This document shows positions 8,066 through 16,769 of a stretch of 64,000 nucleotides of DNA, piece by piece (within the stretch, counting starts at the first letter, position 1; each line of letters opens with the position of its first letter). The position numbers and the translations under genes are program-made. Below the pieces are notes generated by a model that worked only from the letters and a program-made list of their open reading frames with translations, had not been told where the DNA came from and made no database searches. The stretch comes from Renibacterium sp043789415 (lineage in GTDB: Bacteria > Actinomycetota > Actinomycetes > Actinomycetales > Micrococcaceae). The DNA lies in NCBI RefSeq assembly GCF_043789415.1, contig NZ_JBDLLW010000001.1, forward strand, positions 1,612,001 through 1,676,000, in the 5' to 3' direction.

Positions 8066-9663
8066 GGAACAACTTTCCGGTCGGGATTGAGGCAGTCAGC
8101 CACGGAATCGGCGTTGGCGCGCATCATCTGCAGGTAGCTGTGCACGTGCTCGTCGAAGGTGTCCCCGTAGATGGTGCACACCTGAACTCCCAGTTCCGCG
8201 GCGAGTTGGGTGAGGGTGGATGACCTGGTGCGCAGATTGGGTTCCAGGAACACCGCCTTGACCCGCAGGTTGGTCATCGTCTGGGTGAGTTTCTGACGTT
8301 CCGCGATGCTCGGCTCGACCGCCGGGTTAGGGGTGACGAAACCTGCGATGGTCAACCGGTAACGGTCAGCGAAGTAGCCGAAGGCATCGTGAGTGGTGAT
8401 CAACTGGCGCTGGGCAAGAGGAATCGAATCGATCCTGGATTCCACATAACTGTCCAGGGCATCCAACTGCTCGGCGTAGTGCTGAGCGTTCTTCAGGTAG
8501 ACCTCGCGCCCGGCGGGATCGACTCGGATCAGCGCGTCCCGGATCACTCCGACATAGGCCTTGGCGTTGCGGACATCCTGCCAGAGGTGCGGGTCGATTT
8601 CGCCGTGCACGTGCTTACCGAGTACGGCCTGGGGCAGTTGGTAGACCTGCTCACCAGAGTTGCCCAGGAAGCGGTAGCCCGGCCCGGCGGGAATCTCGTG
8701 CAGCGCCTTGTTCGGCACTTCGATCACGGTGTTGTCGGCGTCGAACTCAGATTGCGTGTAGTCCCCGGAGCCCTCCGGGTCGGCGTAGAGGTAGAGTCGT
8801 TTGGCGTCCAGGTCAGCGGCGAGGTCGGCATGGCCGCTGCCGAGCACCGTCCGAGGCTTACCGTTCCGGCCCGTCCCGGCGTCCTCGGGATTCACCCCCA
8901 CCGCGAAACTGAACTCCTGCTGTCCGATCTGCTGAGCGGGTTTGCCCGGAGCCGGGCGTAATTCTGCGTTGACCGTGAGCCGGTAGATCCCGGGCTTGGT
9001 GAAAGCCCAACTGACGTGGGTGTGCGCATCGGGTGGCAAAATCGTCTGGTCGTGGCCATCCAGACCGTCAGCGGAGTTGAAGTAGATCTCGGTCTTGCCG
9101 AAGGACTCCGTGCCGTAAGCGATCAGCGAACCGGGGCCCTCGACCTTGCTGGCTCGCAATTGCACATCTGAGTTCCGATCCGCCCCCCATTGGGCGCCGG
9201 TACCGCGCACGCGTAGCCCCAGCCAGATGGTATCCAGAGTCAGGTTCTCCATCAGTGGGATGATGTTCGCGCCGTATTTTTCGCTCGCTTCGGCGAGCGA
9301 GATGTTCGGCACACCGGAGGGCAGATTCGCATCGAGGGATTTGATCAGATTGTGCTCTTCGAGCAGCAGATGGTTGGTGAAGGCCAGGTTCGCGTAGGCG
9401 ATATTGCGGACATCCCGCAGACTCGGCTCATAGCTGTGCGGGTCGGCACCCTCGGGCACCAGCGCGATCACCTGGGCACGATCACCGGCGACGTTCCGGG
9501 CCAGGTCAGCGATAATGCCGGTCGTCGTCACCACCTTGATCCGATGATCAGCGGTATCGAAGGTGCTGCTCACCGCGCAACCGCTGAGCACGGTGCCGAA
9601 CAGCACAGCCAGGGCAGCAGTGAGCAGCAAGCGGCCACGGTGCGGACGAGTTGAAAGTAGCAT
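8062..9663 (-). CDS. Zn/Mn-type substrate-binding lipoprotein with surface repeat inserted between its lobes
   Basis: The 533-residue lipoprotein has a lipobox LSGC (Cys 29). Residues 40-140 form the first ZnuA-like lobe with metal ligand His 76 (GADPHSYEP). Residues about 145-345 are a foreign insert built from the surface repeat, in permuted order: the repeat's second half (WLGLRV ... HTHVSWAFTKPGIYRLTV) comes first and its first half (GSGHADLAADL ... FLGNSGEQVYQLPQ) second. The second lobe then resumes with HVHGEIDPHLW (ligand His), TTHDAFGYFADRY (ligand His) and GDTFDEHVHSY (ligand Asp). I chose ATG 9663 (GGAAAG 6 nt upstream) over ATG 9738, which would translate the operator. It is the first gene of the operon. 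Confidence 0.9.
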   Translation of the reverse strand: MLLSTRPHRGRLLLTAALAVLFGTVLSGCAVSSTFDTADHRIKVVTTTGIIADLARNVAGDRAQVIALVPEGADPHSYEPSLRDVRNIAYANLAFTNHLLLEEHNLIKSLDANLPSGVPNISLAEASEKYGANIIPLMENLTLDTIWLGLRVRGTGAQWGADRNSDVQLRASKVEGPGSLIAYGTESFGKTEIYFNSADGLDGHDQTILPPDAHTHVSWAFTKPGIYRLTVNAELRPAPGKPAQQIGQQEFSFAVGVNPEDAGTGRNGKPRTVLGSGHADLAADLDAKRLYLYADPEGSGDYTQSEFDADNTVIEVPNKALHEIPAGPGYRFLGNSGEQVYQLPQAVLGKHVHGEIDPHLWQDVRNAKAYVGVIRDALIRVDPAGREVYLKNAQHYAEQLDALDSYVESRIDSIPLAQRQLITTHDAFGYFADRYRLTIAGFVTPNPAVEPSIAERQKLTQTMTNLRVKAVFLEPNLRTRSSTLTQLAAELGVQVCTIYGDTFDEHVHSYLQMMRANADSVADCLNPDRKVVP

Positions 9664-9697
9664 CAGGATCTTTCCAAGGAGATTCGCTTCATCATAA

Positions 9698-9712
9698 CGA
9701 TAATGATTCTCA
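9698..9712. promoter_or_regulatory. Zur-like box in the divergent lipoprotein / tgt intergenic region
   Basis: CGATAATGATTCTCA differs at two positions from the perfect box at 5417-5431. It lies 35 bp upstream of the lipoprotein start (9663, minus) and about 50 bp upstream of tgt (9765, plus). Control of the importer operon is likely; control of tgt is possible. Confidence 0.7.
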
Positions 9713-9764
9713 TTTGCATATATTGCATTACGCTCCATCCACTTGCCTCAGGGAGAATGGGTGA

Positions 9765-11015
9765 GTGCCTGCCTCAGATTTCAACTTCAGCGTCACCTCC
9801 AGATTGACCGAGACCGCCCCGGATCAGGGCGAGTTCCTCGGCCGAACCGGGACGATCTCCACCCCGCACGGTGAGATCCAGACTCCCGCTTTTATCGCCG
9901 TTGGGACCAAAGCGACAGTGAAGGCCGTACTGCCCGATTCAATGAAGGAACTCGGCGCCCAGGCCTTGCTCTCCAACGCTTATCACCTCTATTTGCAACC
10001 GGGCCCGGAGATCGTGGACGAAGCGGGCGGTCTGGGGCGTTTCATGAACTGGCAGGGCCCAACTTTCACCGATTCCGGGGGTTTCCAGGTGATGAGCCTG
10101 GGCTCGGGATTCAAAAAAGTGATCAATATGGATGCGGTGGACAATTCAGGGGCCGATGACCGAGTCGCCGCGGGCCGGGAACGACTGGCGCATATCGATG
10201 ACGACGGCGTCTGGTTCAAATCTCATCTCGACGGTTCCCGGCACCGCTTCACCCCTGAGGTCTCCATGCAGGTGCAGCATCAGCTCGGCGCGGACATCAT
10301 GTTCGCCTTCGATGAGCTCACCACCCTGCACAATTCCCGCGGCTACCAAGAAGCCGCTCTGGAACGCACCAGGCTCTGGGCGGAACGCTGTATAGCGGAG
10401 CATCAAAAACTCACTCAGCAGCGAATCGCCAAGCCGTATCAGGCACTTTTCGGGGTGATTCAGGGCGCTCAGTATGAAGATCTGCGGCGCAAGGCCTGTA
10501 TAGATCTTGGCGGCATGGAGATCGATGGCGCTGGCTTCGACGGGTTCGGCCTGGGCGGCGCCCTGGAGAAGGAGAACCTGGGCACCATTGTCCGTTGGTG
10601 CTGCGAGGAACTGCCGGAGAGCAAGCCGAAACATCTGCTGGGCATCTCGGAGCCGGATGACCTCTTCGTCGCCATTGAGAACGGCGCAGACACCTTCGAC
10701 TGCGTCTCCCCCACCCGGGTAGCCCGCAACTCGGCCTTCTACACCCCCTATGGCCGGAAGAATCTCTCCAATGCGAAGTACAAGAAGGACTTCGGCCCGC
10801 TGATGGAGGGCTGCGACTGCTACGCCTGCGCGCACTACACCAGGGCGTACATCCACCACCTGTACAAGGCCAAGGAAATGCTCTCGCACACCCTGATCTC
10901 GATCCACAATGAGCGCTTCGTGGTCAAAATGGTCGACGACGCCCGGCTGTCGATCGACGACGGCAGCTTCTTTGAGTTCAAAGCCGAGACCCTGGGCAAT
11001 TACTACAGCCACTAA
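9765..11015 (+). CDS. tgt: tRNA-guanine transglycosylase (queuine tRNA-ribosyltransferase)
   Basis: The 416-residue enzyme exchanges guanine 34 in GUN-anticodon tRNAs for queuine or a precursor. Visible hallmarks are 'TPAFIAVGTKATVKAV', the catalytic segment 'FTDSGGFQVMSLG', 'GGALEKENLGTIVRW', the second catalytic Asp in 'ADTFDCVSPTR', and the zinc site CDCYACAHYTRAYIHHL (three Cys plus His). Start is GTG 9765, with GGGAGAA about 10 nt upstream; GTG 9761 is out of frame. It is divergent from the zinc importer, and a queuosine-precursor transporter lies at 13517-14218, so the organism probably salvages queuine or preQ bases; no synthesis genes are in the window. Confidence 0.95.
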   Translation: MPASDFNFSVTSRLTETAPDQGEFLGRTGTISTPHGEIQTPAFIAVGTKATVKAVLPDSMKELGAQALLSNAYHLYLQPGPEIVDEAGGLGRFMNWQGPTFTDSGGFQVMSLGSGFKKVINMDAVDNSGADDRVAAGRERLAHIDDDGVWFKSHLDGSRHRFTPEVSMQVQHQLGADIMFAFDELTTLHNSRGYQEAALERTRLWAERCIAEHQKLTQQRIAKPYQALFGVIQGAQYEDLRRKACIDLGGMEIDGAGFDGFGLGGALEKENLGTIVRWCCEELPESKPKHLLGISEPDDLFVAIENGADTFDCVSPTRVARNSAFYTPYGRKNLSNAKYKKDFGPLMEGCDCYACAHYTRAYIHHLYKAKEMLSHTLISIHNERFVVKMVDDARLSIDDGSFFEFKAETLGNYYSH

Positions 11016-11162
11016 GTCCTGATCTCCAAAACCAGCTATCCCACCGAGTGGTGCTGGTGTTACTGATGCACAGCATTTTTCGCAACATCTGCAACATCCG
11101 TCACATTCAATGGGACGGCTGGAACCTGCGGGGGCTTGAACGGCTGTTGGTAGGTTGGGGGT

Positions 11163-12953
11163 ATGAGCTTCACTGCGCCGTCGAGCTTCAGCACTCGGCC
11201 GACCTTGCAAGGCACGTTCGGGATGAGCGCCAGCACGCACTGGCTGGCGACGGCGACCGCTCAGTCAGTGCTGGAACGCGGCGGTAACGCTTTCGACGCC
11301 GCCACTGCCGCGGCTTTCGTGCTGCACGTCGTCGAACCCCATCTGAACGGACCGGGCGGCGATCTGACCGCCATCTTCAGCAACGCCCAAGATCCAGCCC
11401 CGAAAGTCTTGATGGGTCAGGGACCCGCGCCGGCCGCCGCCACTCGGGAACACTATCTCGCCGAGGGCCTGGATCTGGTTCCTGGTTCTGGCGCGCTCGC
11501 GGCGGCGGTTCCCGGAGCGGTCGATGCCTGGCTGCTCCTGTTGCACGATCATGGCAGCTGGAGACTCCCGGACGTTCTGGACTACGCGATCGGCTACGCC
11601 CGGCACGGGCACCCGGTTGCCGCCGGAGTCTGCCGGACGATTGAGACGGTCCGCGAACTGTTCGCAGAGCACTGGACCAGCTCGGCCGCTCAATGGCTAC
11701 CCGATGGCAAGCCTCCCCGCACCGGAGAATTGGTGTTCAACCACCCTTGGGCGAGCACTTTGCAGAAACTCAGCCAGGCTGCACCCGATGGCTCTCGAAA
11801 CGAGCAGATCACCGCGGCCCGGGAACTCTGGAAACAGCAGATCGCAGCAGCCGTCGAAACCTTCGCGAAGACACCGCATCGGCATTCGGACGGACGCGAT
11901 CATGCAGGAGTGATCAGCGCGCAGGACTTCCGGGATTTCTCCGCTTACTACGAGACTCCGGTCACCCTGGAATTCCGCGGGCACACCATCGTCAAAGCGG
12001 GGCCCTGGAGCCAGGGACCAGCGCTCTTGCAAAGCCTGCGCATCCTGGACGGCTTCGACGATGAATACCTGGACCCGTCCACCGCACTCGGCGCTCATCA
12101 CATCCTGGAAGCCCAGAAACTGGCCTACGCCGACCGCGAGGCGTATTACGGTGATCGAGAAGATATTCCCCTTGAAGTACTTCTCTCGGCGGACTACGCA
12201 GCAGGCCGCCGGGCATTGATCGGTGAGCGAGCCAGCCATTCCTTCCGCCCCGGCGTCGTTCCAGGTCGAGAAGCCTTCACGCCGCCCCTCCGCACTGAAT
12301 ATTCCACCAGCAACATAAACAGCGCGGGGCTGGGCGAACCCACTGTGCGGGCGAGCGGCGAAACCCGCGGCGATACCTGCCACCTGGATGTGATTGACCG
12401 CTGGGGCAATATCATTTCGGCCACCCCCTCGGGCGGTTGGTTGCAGAGCTCACCGTATATCCCTGAAGTCGGTTTTTGCCTGGGCACCCGACTGCAGATG
12501 AGTTGGCTGGAGCCGGGCGGCCCGGCAAGCCTGGAACCCGGTCACCGCCCCAGAAGCACCCTGACACCGACGTTGCTGCTCAAAGACGGCCGGGCGGTCA
12601 GCGCACTGGGTTCTCCGGGAGGAGATCAGCAGGATCAGTGGCAGTTGCTCTTTCTGCTCCGCACCCTGGTGGGCGGGTACAGCCCTCAGCAGGCCATCGA
12701 CGCGCCGGCCCTGCACACCACCTCCTTGGCGGGCTCGTTCTGGCCCAGAACCTGGGAGCCCGGAGGTGCCGTGGTGGAAAACCGGCTCGGCGAAGAGGTG
12801 ATCACTGAGCTGGAGCACCGAGGGCACCGGGTGACCCGGGCCGGCGACTGGGCGCTGGGCAGGCTTTGCGTGGTCGGCGTCGACCCCGCATCAGAAGTTT
12901 TTTATGCCGCAGCCAACCCTCGGGGAATGCAAGGGTATGCCTCTGGGCGTTAA
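11163..12953 (+). CDS. ggt: Gamma-glutamyltransferase family protein (Ntn hydrolase)
   Basis: The 596-residue protein has the family layout: N-terminal 'SVLERGGNAFDAATAAAFVLHVVEPHLNGPGGD', an autoprocessing site where the catalytic Thr of the small subunit lies in 'GDTCHLDVIDRWGN' near residue 400, then 'GHRPRSTLTPTLLLKDG' and 'LGSPGGDQQDQW'. Usual enzymes read DTTH at the cleavage site; here it is DTCH. No signal peptide is visible, unlike secreted glutathione-degrading enzymes, so it may act in the cytoplasm on gamma-glutamyl compounds. Start ATG 11163 follows GGTTGGGGGT. It stands alone between tgt and the DinB-like gene, with the latter 30 bp downstream. Confidence 0.88.
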   Translation: MSFTAPSSFSTRPTLQGTFGMSASTHWLATATAQSVLERGGNAFDAATAAAFVLHVVEPHLNGPGGDLTAIFSNAQDPAPKVLMGQGPAPAAATREHYLAEGLDLVPGSGALAAAVPGAVDAWLLLLHDHGSWRLPDVLDYAIGYARHGHPVAAGVCRTIETVRELFAEHWTSSAAQWLPDGKPPRTGELVFNHPWASTLQKLSQAAPDGSRNEQITAARELWKQQIAAAVETFAKTPHRHSDGRDHAGVISAQDFRDFSAYYETPVTLEFRGHTIVKAGPWSQGPALLQSLRILDGFDDEYLDPSTALGAHHILEAQKLAYADREAYYGDREDIPLEVLLSADYAAGRRALIGERASHSFRPGVVPGREAFTPPLRTEYSTSNINSAGLGEPTVRASGETRGDTCHLDVIDRWGNIISATPSGGWLQSSPYIPEVGFCLGTRLQMSWLEPGGPASLEPGHRPRSTLTPTLLLKDGRAVSALGSPGGDQQDQWQLLFLLRTLVGGYSPQQAIDAPALHTTSLAGSFWPRTWEPGGAVVENRLGEEVITELEHRGHRVTRAGDWALGRLCVVGVDPASEVFYAAANPRGMQGYASGR

Positions 12954-12983
12954 GTCAGCAGGACCACAGAAAAGGGAGAAACC

Positions 12984-13502
12984 ATGGAATCCACCGAACT
13001 ACTCAGCGATGCCTTCAACCGGATCGACGAAGAAGTCCGAGAAGTACTCGACGGATTGGCAACCCAGACCATGAATACCCAGCCGGCAGCTGGCCATCGC
13101 GAGCGTGCCAATTCGATCAGCTGGCTGATCTGGCATCTGAGCAGAATTCAAGATGATCACCTGGCGCAGGTCGCCGGAACCGAGCAACTGTGGACCCAGC
13201 AGGGGTTCGCGGAGCGCGCTGGCCTGCCGTTGCAGAACAAAGACACCGGCTACGGGCACAGCGCGGACGAAGCTGCCTCAGTGGTTTTCGACGGACCGCA
13301 GTTGCTCTCCGAATACCACCATGCTGTGCATCATACGACTCAGCAGTTCATCGCGGGGCTGAGTTCGGCAGATCTCGATCGGGTGGTCGATACACGCTGG
13401 AATCCGCCGGTGACCCTGGGCGTGCGCCTGGTGAGCGTGCTCTCCGATTGCTCTCAGCACGTCGGCCAGGCTGCTTATGTGAAAGGACTGCTACGCGGCT
13501 GA
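12984..13502 (+). CDS. DinB / DUF664-type four-helix protein
   Basis: The 172-residue protein looks like the DinB/DUF664 group: 'SISWLIWHLSRIQDDHLAQV' near residue 45 supplies the first metal-binding His, and 'CSQHVGQAAYVKGLL' at the C-terminus the last. These proteins are four-helix bundles with a metal site, and some are mycothiol- or bacillithiol-dependent enzymes; which one applies here cannot be told. The start ATG has AAAGGGAG 8 nt upstream, and the gene follows ggt by 30 bp, so the two are probably co-transcribed. Confidence 0.82.
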   Translation: MESTELLSDAFNRIDEEVREVLDGLATQTMNTQPAAGHRERANSISWLIWHLSRIQDDHLAQVAGTEQLWTQQGFAERAGLPLQNKDTGYGHSADEAASVVFDGPQLLSEYHHAVHHTTQQFIAGLSSADLDRVVDTRWNPPVTLGVRLVSVLSDCSQHVGQAAYVKGLLRG

Positions 13503-13516
13503 GGACGCCAGAGCAG

Positions 13517-14218
13517 CTAAACGGCTGCTGGCTCGGCGGCTTCGAGCCCATAGCTGGGCTCGTGCCGTTTGATCCAGTTGATCACCACGGCGGTCACCGG
13601 AACAAAGAGATACTGCACTGCCACCTTGTAGACAAAGCCCACGATCACATAATTCGCCCAGCCGCCGACGTCGGTAATGCCGATCACCGGCGCTGCCACG
13701 GTGCAGAAAATCAACGTGTCGATGAATTCGCCGACTCCCGAGGAACCGAGCAGCCGGACCCAGACTCGGCGCTCCCCCTGGCGAGCCTTGAGCCGCACCA
13801 TGATGAAGGAATTCATCAACTGCCCCGCCAGAAAAGCGAGCAAGGAACCGGCGACCAGCTGCGGCACCGGCCCCAGCACGTTCTCCAGGGCGGCCTGCCT
13901 CTGGTGCCCGAAGTCGTCATCGAACCCCGGCAGGATAATGATGATCCAATAGCTCAGGGAAGCGAAAACGGAGAGCCCGAAACAGGTGAAGACCGCTTTA
14001 CGGGCCACTTTGAAGCCGTAGACCTCACTGATCACGTCGCCCAGGATGTAGGCGAAAGGGAACAGGAAAAAACCACCATCAGTGATGATCGGGCCGAACT
14101 GCACGCCTTTCACGGCGCCGATTCCGGAAAGCACCACGATCACCGCCATCACGGCGAGCAGAATTCCAAAGTAACGGCTGCCCAGAGCTGCGTAACGGGC
14201 GGGTGCGGTAGATTTCAT
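13517..14218 (-). CDS. yhhQ: Queuosine precursor transporter (YhhQ/VUT family)
   Basis: Membrane protein of 233 residues with six or seven helices. Motifs typical of the vitamin-uptake-like YhhQ group are 'GFFLFPFAYILGDVISEVYGFKVARKAVF' split over residues 48-76, 'AFLAGQLMNSFIMVRLK', and 'SSGVGEFIDTLIFCTVA'. It takes up preQ0/preQ1 or queuine for tRNA modification by Tgt, which is encoded 2.5 kb away. I chose ATG 14218 (AGGAACCCG upstream) rather than ATG 14260, because the N-terminal extension would be unusually polar. I looked for a preQ1 riboswitch upstream and saw none. It converges on the DinB-like gene with only 14 bp between stops. Confidence 0.9.
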   Translation of the reverse strand: MKSTAPARYAALGSRYFGILLAVMAVIVVLSGIGAVKGVQFGPIITDGGFFLFPFAYILGDVISEVYGFKVARKAVFTCFGLSVFASLSYWIIIILPGFDDDFGHQRQAALENVLGPVPQLVAGSLLAFLAGQLMNSFIMVRLKARQGERRVWVRLLGSSGVGEFIDTLIFCTVAAPVIGITDVGGWANYVIVGFVYKVAVQYLFVPVTAVVINWIKRHEPSYGLEAAEPAAV

Positions 14219-14340
14219 CGGGTTCCTGGTCTGAGAGCTAGTTGAAAGACCCGTCTGCACCCAGGCCGCACACCATTCTACCCATCAAAACCGCAGCGCT
14301 CCAGCGCTCGGCCCGCCGGAGAACCGAGACGCAGACGCCG

Positions 14341-15912
14341 TTAGGCGGCCACTCCGGTGCTGAGCACCTTGCCCCGGAAGAACTCCGGCTTTCGAAGATA
14401 CATCACCAGCATCAGCGCCGCACCGAGCAGGATCACGCCGATTCCCAAGATGAAGACCAGTCCGACTCCGCCGACCTCGGAGCCCGAGCCATAGCCGGGG
14501 TCCATTGAATCGATGGCGGTTTTGACGAACATCATCAGCAGGATCAGACCACCGAGCAGTGGGAAGAGCAAGGTGAAGAAGAAACCGCGGACCGAGGCGA
14601 ACCAGCGCCTCCGGAAGTACCAGACACAGGCCAGCGCGGTGATGCCGTAGTAGAAGCAGATCATCATGCCCAGCGCGGTGATGGTGTCCCAGAGCGCGTT
14701 CTCCGAGATGATCCTGGTCAGCGCGTAGAAGGCGGCAGCCGCGATGGCGGAGGCAATGGTCGCCACCGAGGGGGATTTATAGCTCGGGCTGACCCTGCCG
14801 AAGGACTGGGGCAGCGCCCGGTAGTGCCCCATCGCGAGCAGGGTGCGGCCCGGCGAGACGAAAGTCGATTGCAGAGAGGCCGCCGAGCTGGAGAGGATGG
14901 CGAGCGACATCAGGATCGCGAAGGGGCCCATCACCGGTCCGGCCAGCACCGCGAAAATGCTGGCCTGGTTCTCCGGGTTTCCCGCCCCCAGCCCGGTATC
15001 ACCCACTCCGGCGTAGCACAGCGTAGCGAGCGCCACCACGAGATAGATGGCCACGATGATCACCACGGTGAGCGTCGCCGCCCGCCCCGGAGTCTTCTGC
15101 GGGTTCTTGGTCTCCTCGTTCATGGTCAGAGTGACGTCCCACCCCCAGTAGATGAAGATGGAGAGCGAAACCCCGGCGGCGAAATCCGAGAAAGAACTGA
15201 CCGCAAAGGGGTTGAACCAATCCGGACTGATCGCGGTGGCATCGAAGGCACTACCGGCGGCCAAGTGGGCGAATGCCGATACCGCAAACCAGCCCAGCAC
15301 GAGCAACTGAAACCCCACCAGGATGTACTGAAAGCTCTTGGTGGTCTCCATGCCACGGTAGGAGATCCAACAGGCCAGGGCGATGAAGACGAAAGTGGTG
15401 GCGATGTTCAGCGGCAGGTTCTTGCTCAGCTCACCCAGCTCCGGGTTGGCGAAGATCTGGGCGAGCATCAGATAGAAGAAATCGACGGCGACGGCGGCCA
15501 GGTTGGAGAGCACGATAATGGTCGCCGCAATCAGTCCCCAGCCGCCCATCCAGCCGATCCAGGGGCCGAAAGCCCGGCTGGCCCAGGTGAAGGATGTTCC
15601 GGAGTCGGGCATCGCATTATTCAGCTCCCGGTAGCCGAAGGCCACCAGCAGCATCGGGATGAAGCCGACCAGAAAGATCGCGGGTAGCTGCACGCCGACC
15701 ACTGAGACGGTGGGCCCGAGCGCCGCGGTCAGGGTATAGGCCGGGGCGATGCAGGAGATCCCGATCACCACGGCACCCAGGAGGCCGACCGATCCGGCTT
15801 TGAGCCCCTTCTCGCTCAGCCCTTTTTCGCTCAGCACCTCTTCACCCTTGGCCTTGACCCGAGACTTTGGGGCATCTTTTCCGCCCAGCTCCGTTGCTGC
15901 AGAATTGCTCAT
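14341..15912 (-). CDS. APC family amino acid / polyamine permease
   Basis: The 523-residue membrane protein has about twelve hydrophobic helices and the APC-family start 'GAVVIGISCIAPAYTLTAALGP' spread over helix 1, then 'PDSGTSFTWASRAFGPWIGWMGGW'. It is last in the operon puo-usp-permease and starts 8 bp after the stress-protein stop. ATG 15912 is preferred over 15924 because GAGGGGAAAG sits directly before it. Because the first gene encodes a putrescine oxidase, putrescine or a related amine is the likely substrate. That is inferred from context, as APC permeases cannot be assigned by sequence reading alone. Confidence 0.85.
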   Translation of the reverse strand: MSNSAATELGGKDAPKSRVKAKGEEVLSEKGLSEKGLKAGSVGLLGAVVIGISCIAPAYTLTAALGPTVSVVGVQLPAIFLVGFIPMLLVAFGYRELNNAMPDSGTSFTWASRAFGPWIGWMGGWGLIAATIIVLSNLAAVAVDFFYLMLAQIFANPELGELSKNLPLNIATTFVFIALACWISYRGMETTKSFQYILVGFQLLVLGWFAVSAFAHLAAGSAFDATAISPDWFNPFAVSSFSDFAAGVSLSIFIYWGWDVTLTMNEETKNPQKTPGRAATLTVVIIVAIYLVVALATLCYAGVGDTGLGAGNPENQASIFAVLAGPVMGPFAILMSLAILSSSAASLQSTFVSPGRTLLAMGHYRALPQSFGRVSPSYKSPSVATIASAIAAAAFYALTRIISENALWDTITALGMMICFYYGITALACVWYFRRRWFASVRGFFFTLLFPLLGGLILLMMFVKTAIDSMDPGYGSGSEVGGVGLVFILGIGVILLGAALMLVMYLRKPEFFRGKVLSTGVAA

Positions 15913-15920
15913 CTTTCCCC

Positions 15921-16769
15921 TCAAGGTGTGTTTCGAGATTGATGGCCGCGCGGCAGCACGATCATCGGCACCGGCAGAGCCCGCAGGATTCGGTGCGCGG
16001 TGCTGCCCAGGAATAGTGCTCTGGACGCCGCTAGCCGGCTGGAGCCGATCAGCAGAATCTCTCCGGGCTCCTCCCAGGGCAGAGCGTCGACGGTCTGCTC
16101 TATGCTTCCGCCCTGCGCCACCACGATCTCGGGGTTGACGGCGGAGGCAGGACGCTTGGCGAGCGCGAGTCGCAGCTTCAACTGCAAACTCTCCCGGGCT
16201 GCGAGTTCCAAGCCGTCCAGAGGCAGTAAAGAAATCAAGCGTAGCGGCAGGCCACGGCGTTCAGCCGAGTCGAGAGCCAGTTCAAGCACCTCATCGGCGC
16301 CGGCCCGATCGCCGATTCCACAGCTCAGCCGGGTGATCGGCTGCTGATTCTGGTACCCCCGCGGCACCAGGGCCACCGGCACCCTTGCTGCATGCAGCAA
16401 GGAGCTCGCGGTGCTCCCCACCGTGAACCGGCGGAACAGTCCCTGATTGGCTGCCCCGATCACCAACAGCCCGGCGTCGAACTCTGCGGCAGCGGCAATC
16501 AGCGCTTCCGCCTCGGATTCGCCGTGGCGCAGATGGGTTCTTGCAGCAATGTCCTGGGGCACCAGCTCGTCGGCCTCACGAAGCCACTGCTCCGCCTGCT
16601 CTTGCAGAATCGAGTCGGGAGCGGGCGGGTACACCGCTCCATAGGGCGAAGCGGCGGGGAGCACCAGCACGATCTCGAGTTCGGCGTCCTGCCTGCGGGC
16701 TAGCGCAATCGCCAGATTGAGCGCTTCCCGGCCCCGGGCATTGGCGCTGTAGCAGACCACATAGCGCAT
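15921..16769 (-). CDS. Universal stress protein, two tandem USP domains
   Basis: The 282-residue protein contains two USP domains. The first starts MRYVVCYSANARGREAL and ends with the ATP-binding signature 'GSTASSLLHAARVPVALVPRG'; the second ends 'GSTAHRILRALPVPMIVLPRG'. Both keep the G-2x-G-9x-G(S/T)-type nucleotide signature. Its start overlaps the putrescine oxidase stop by 1 bp or more (ATGA), and it precedes the permease by 8 bp, so it is translated with them. USP proteins fused in operons with transporters are thought to tune transport; a direct effect on this permease is inference. Confidence 0.9.
   Translation of the reverse strand: MRYVVCYSANARGREALNLAIALARRQDAELEIVLVLPAASPYGAVYPPAPDSILQEQAEQWLREADELVPQDIAARTHLRHGESEAEALIAAAAEFDAGLLVIGAANQGLFRRFTVGSTASSLLHAARVPVALVPRGYQNQQPITRLSCGIGDRAGADEVLELALDSAERRGLPLRLISLLPLDGLELAARESLQLKLRLALAKRPASAVNPEIVVAQGGSIEQTVDALPWEEPGEILLIGSSRLAASRALFLGSTAHRILRALPVPMIVLPRGHQSRNTP

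Noticed and set aside
10146..11240. 364-codon minus-strand frame across tgt
   Set aside because: tgt is fully conserved with catalytic and zinc motifs on the plus strand; the antisense frame has no family features.
14219..14340. Possible preQ1 riboswitch upstream of the YhhQ-type transporter
   Set aside because: No preQ1-I or preQ1-II consensus elements could be found on the minus strand.
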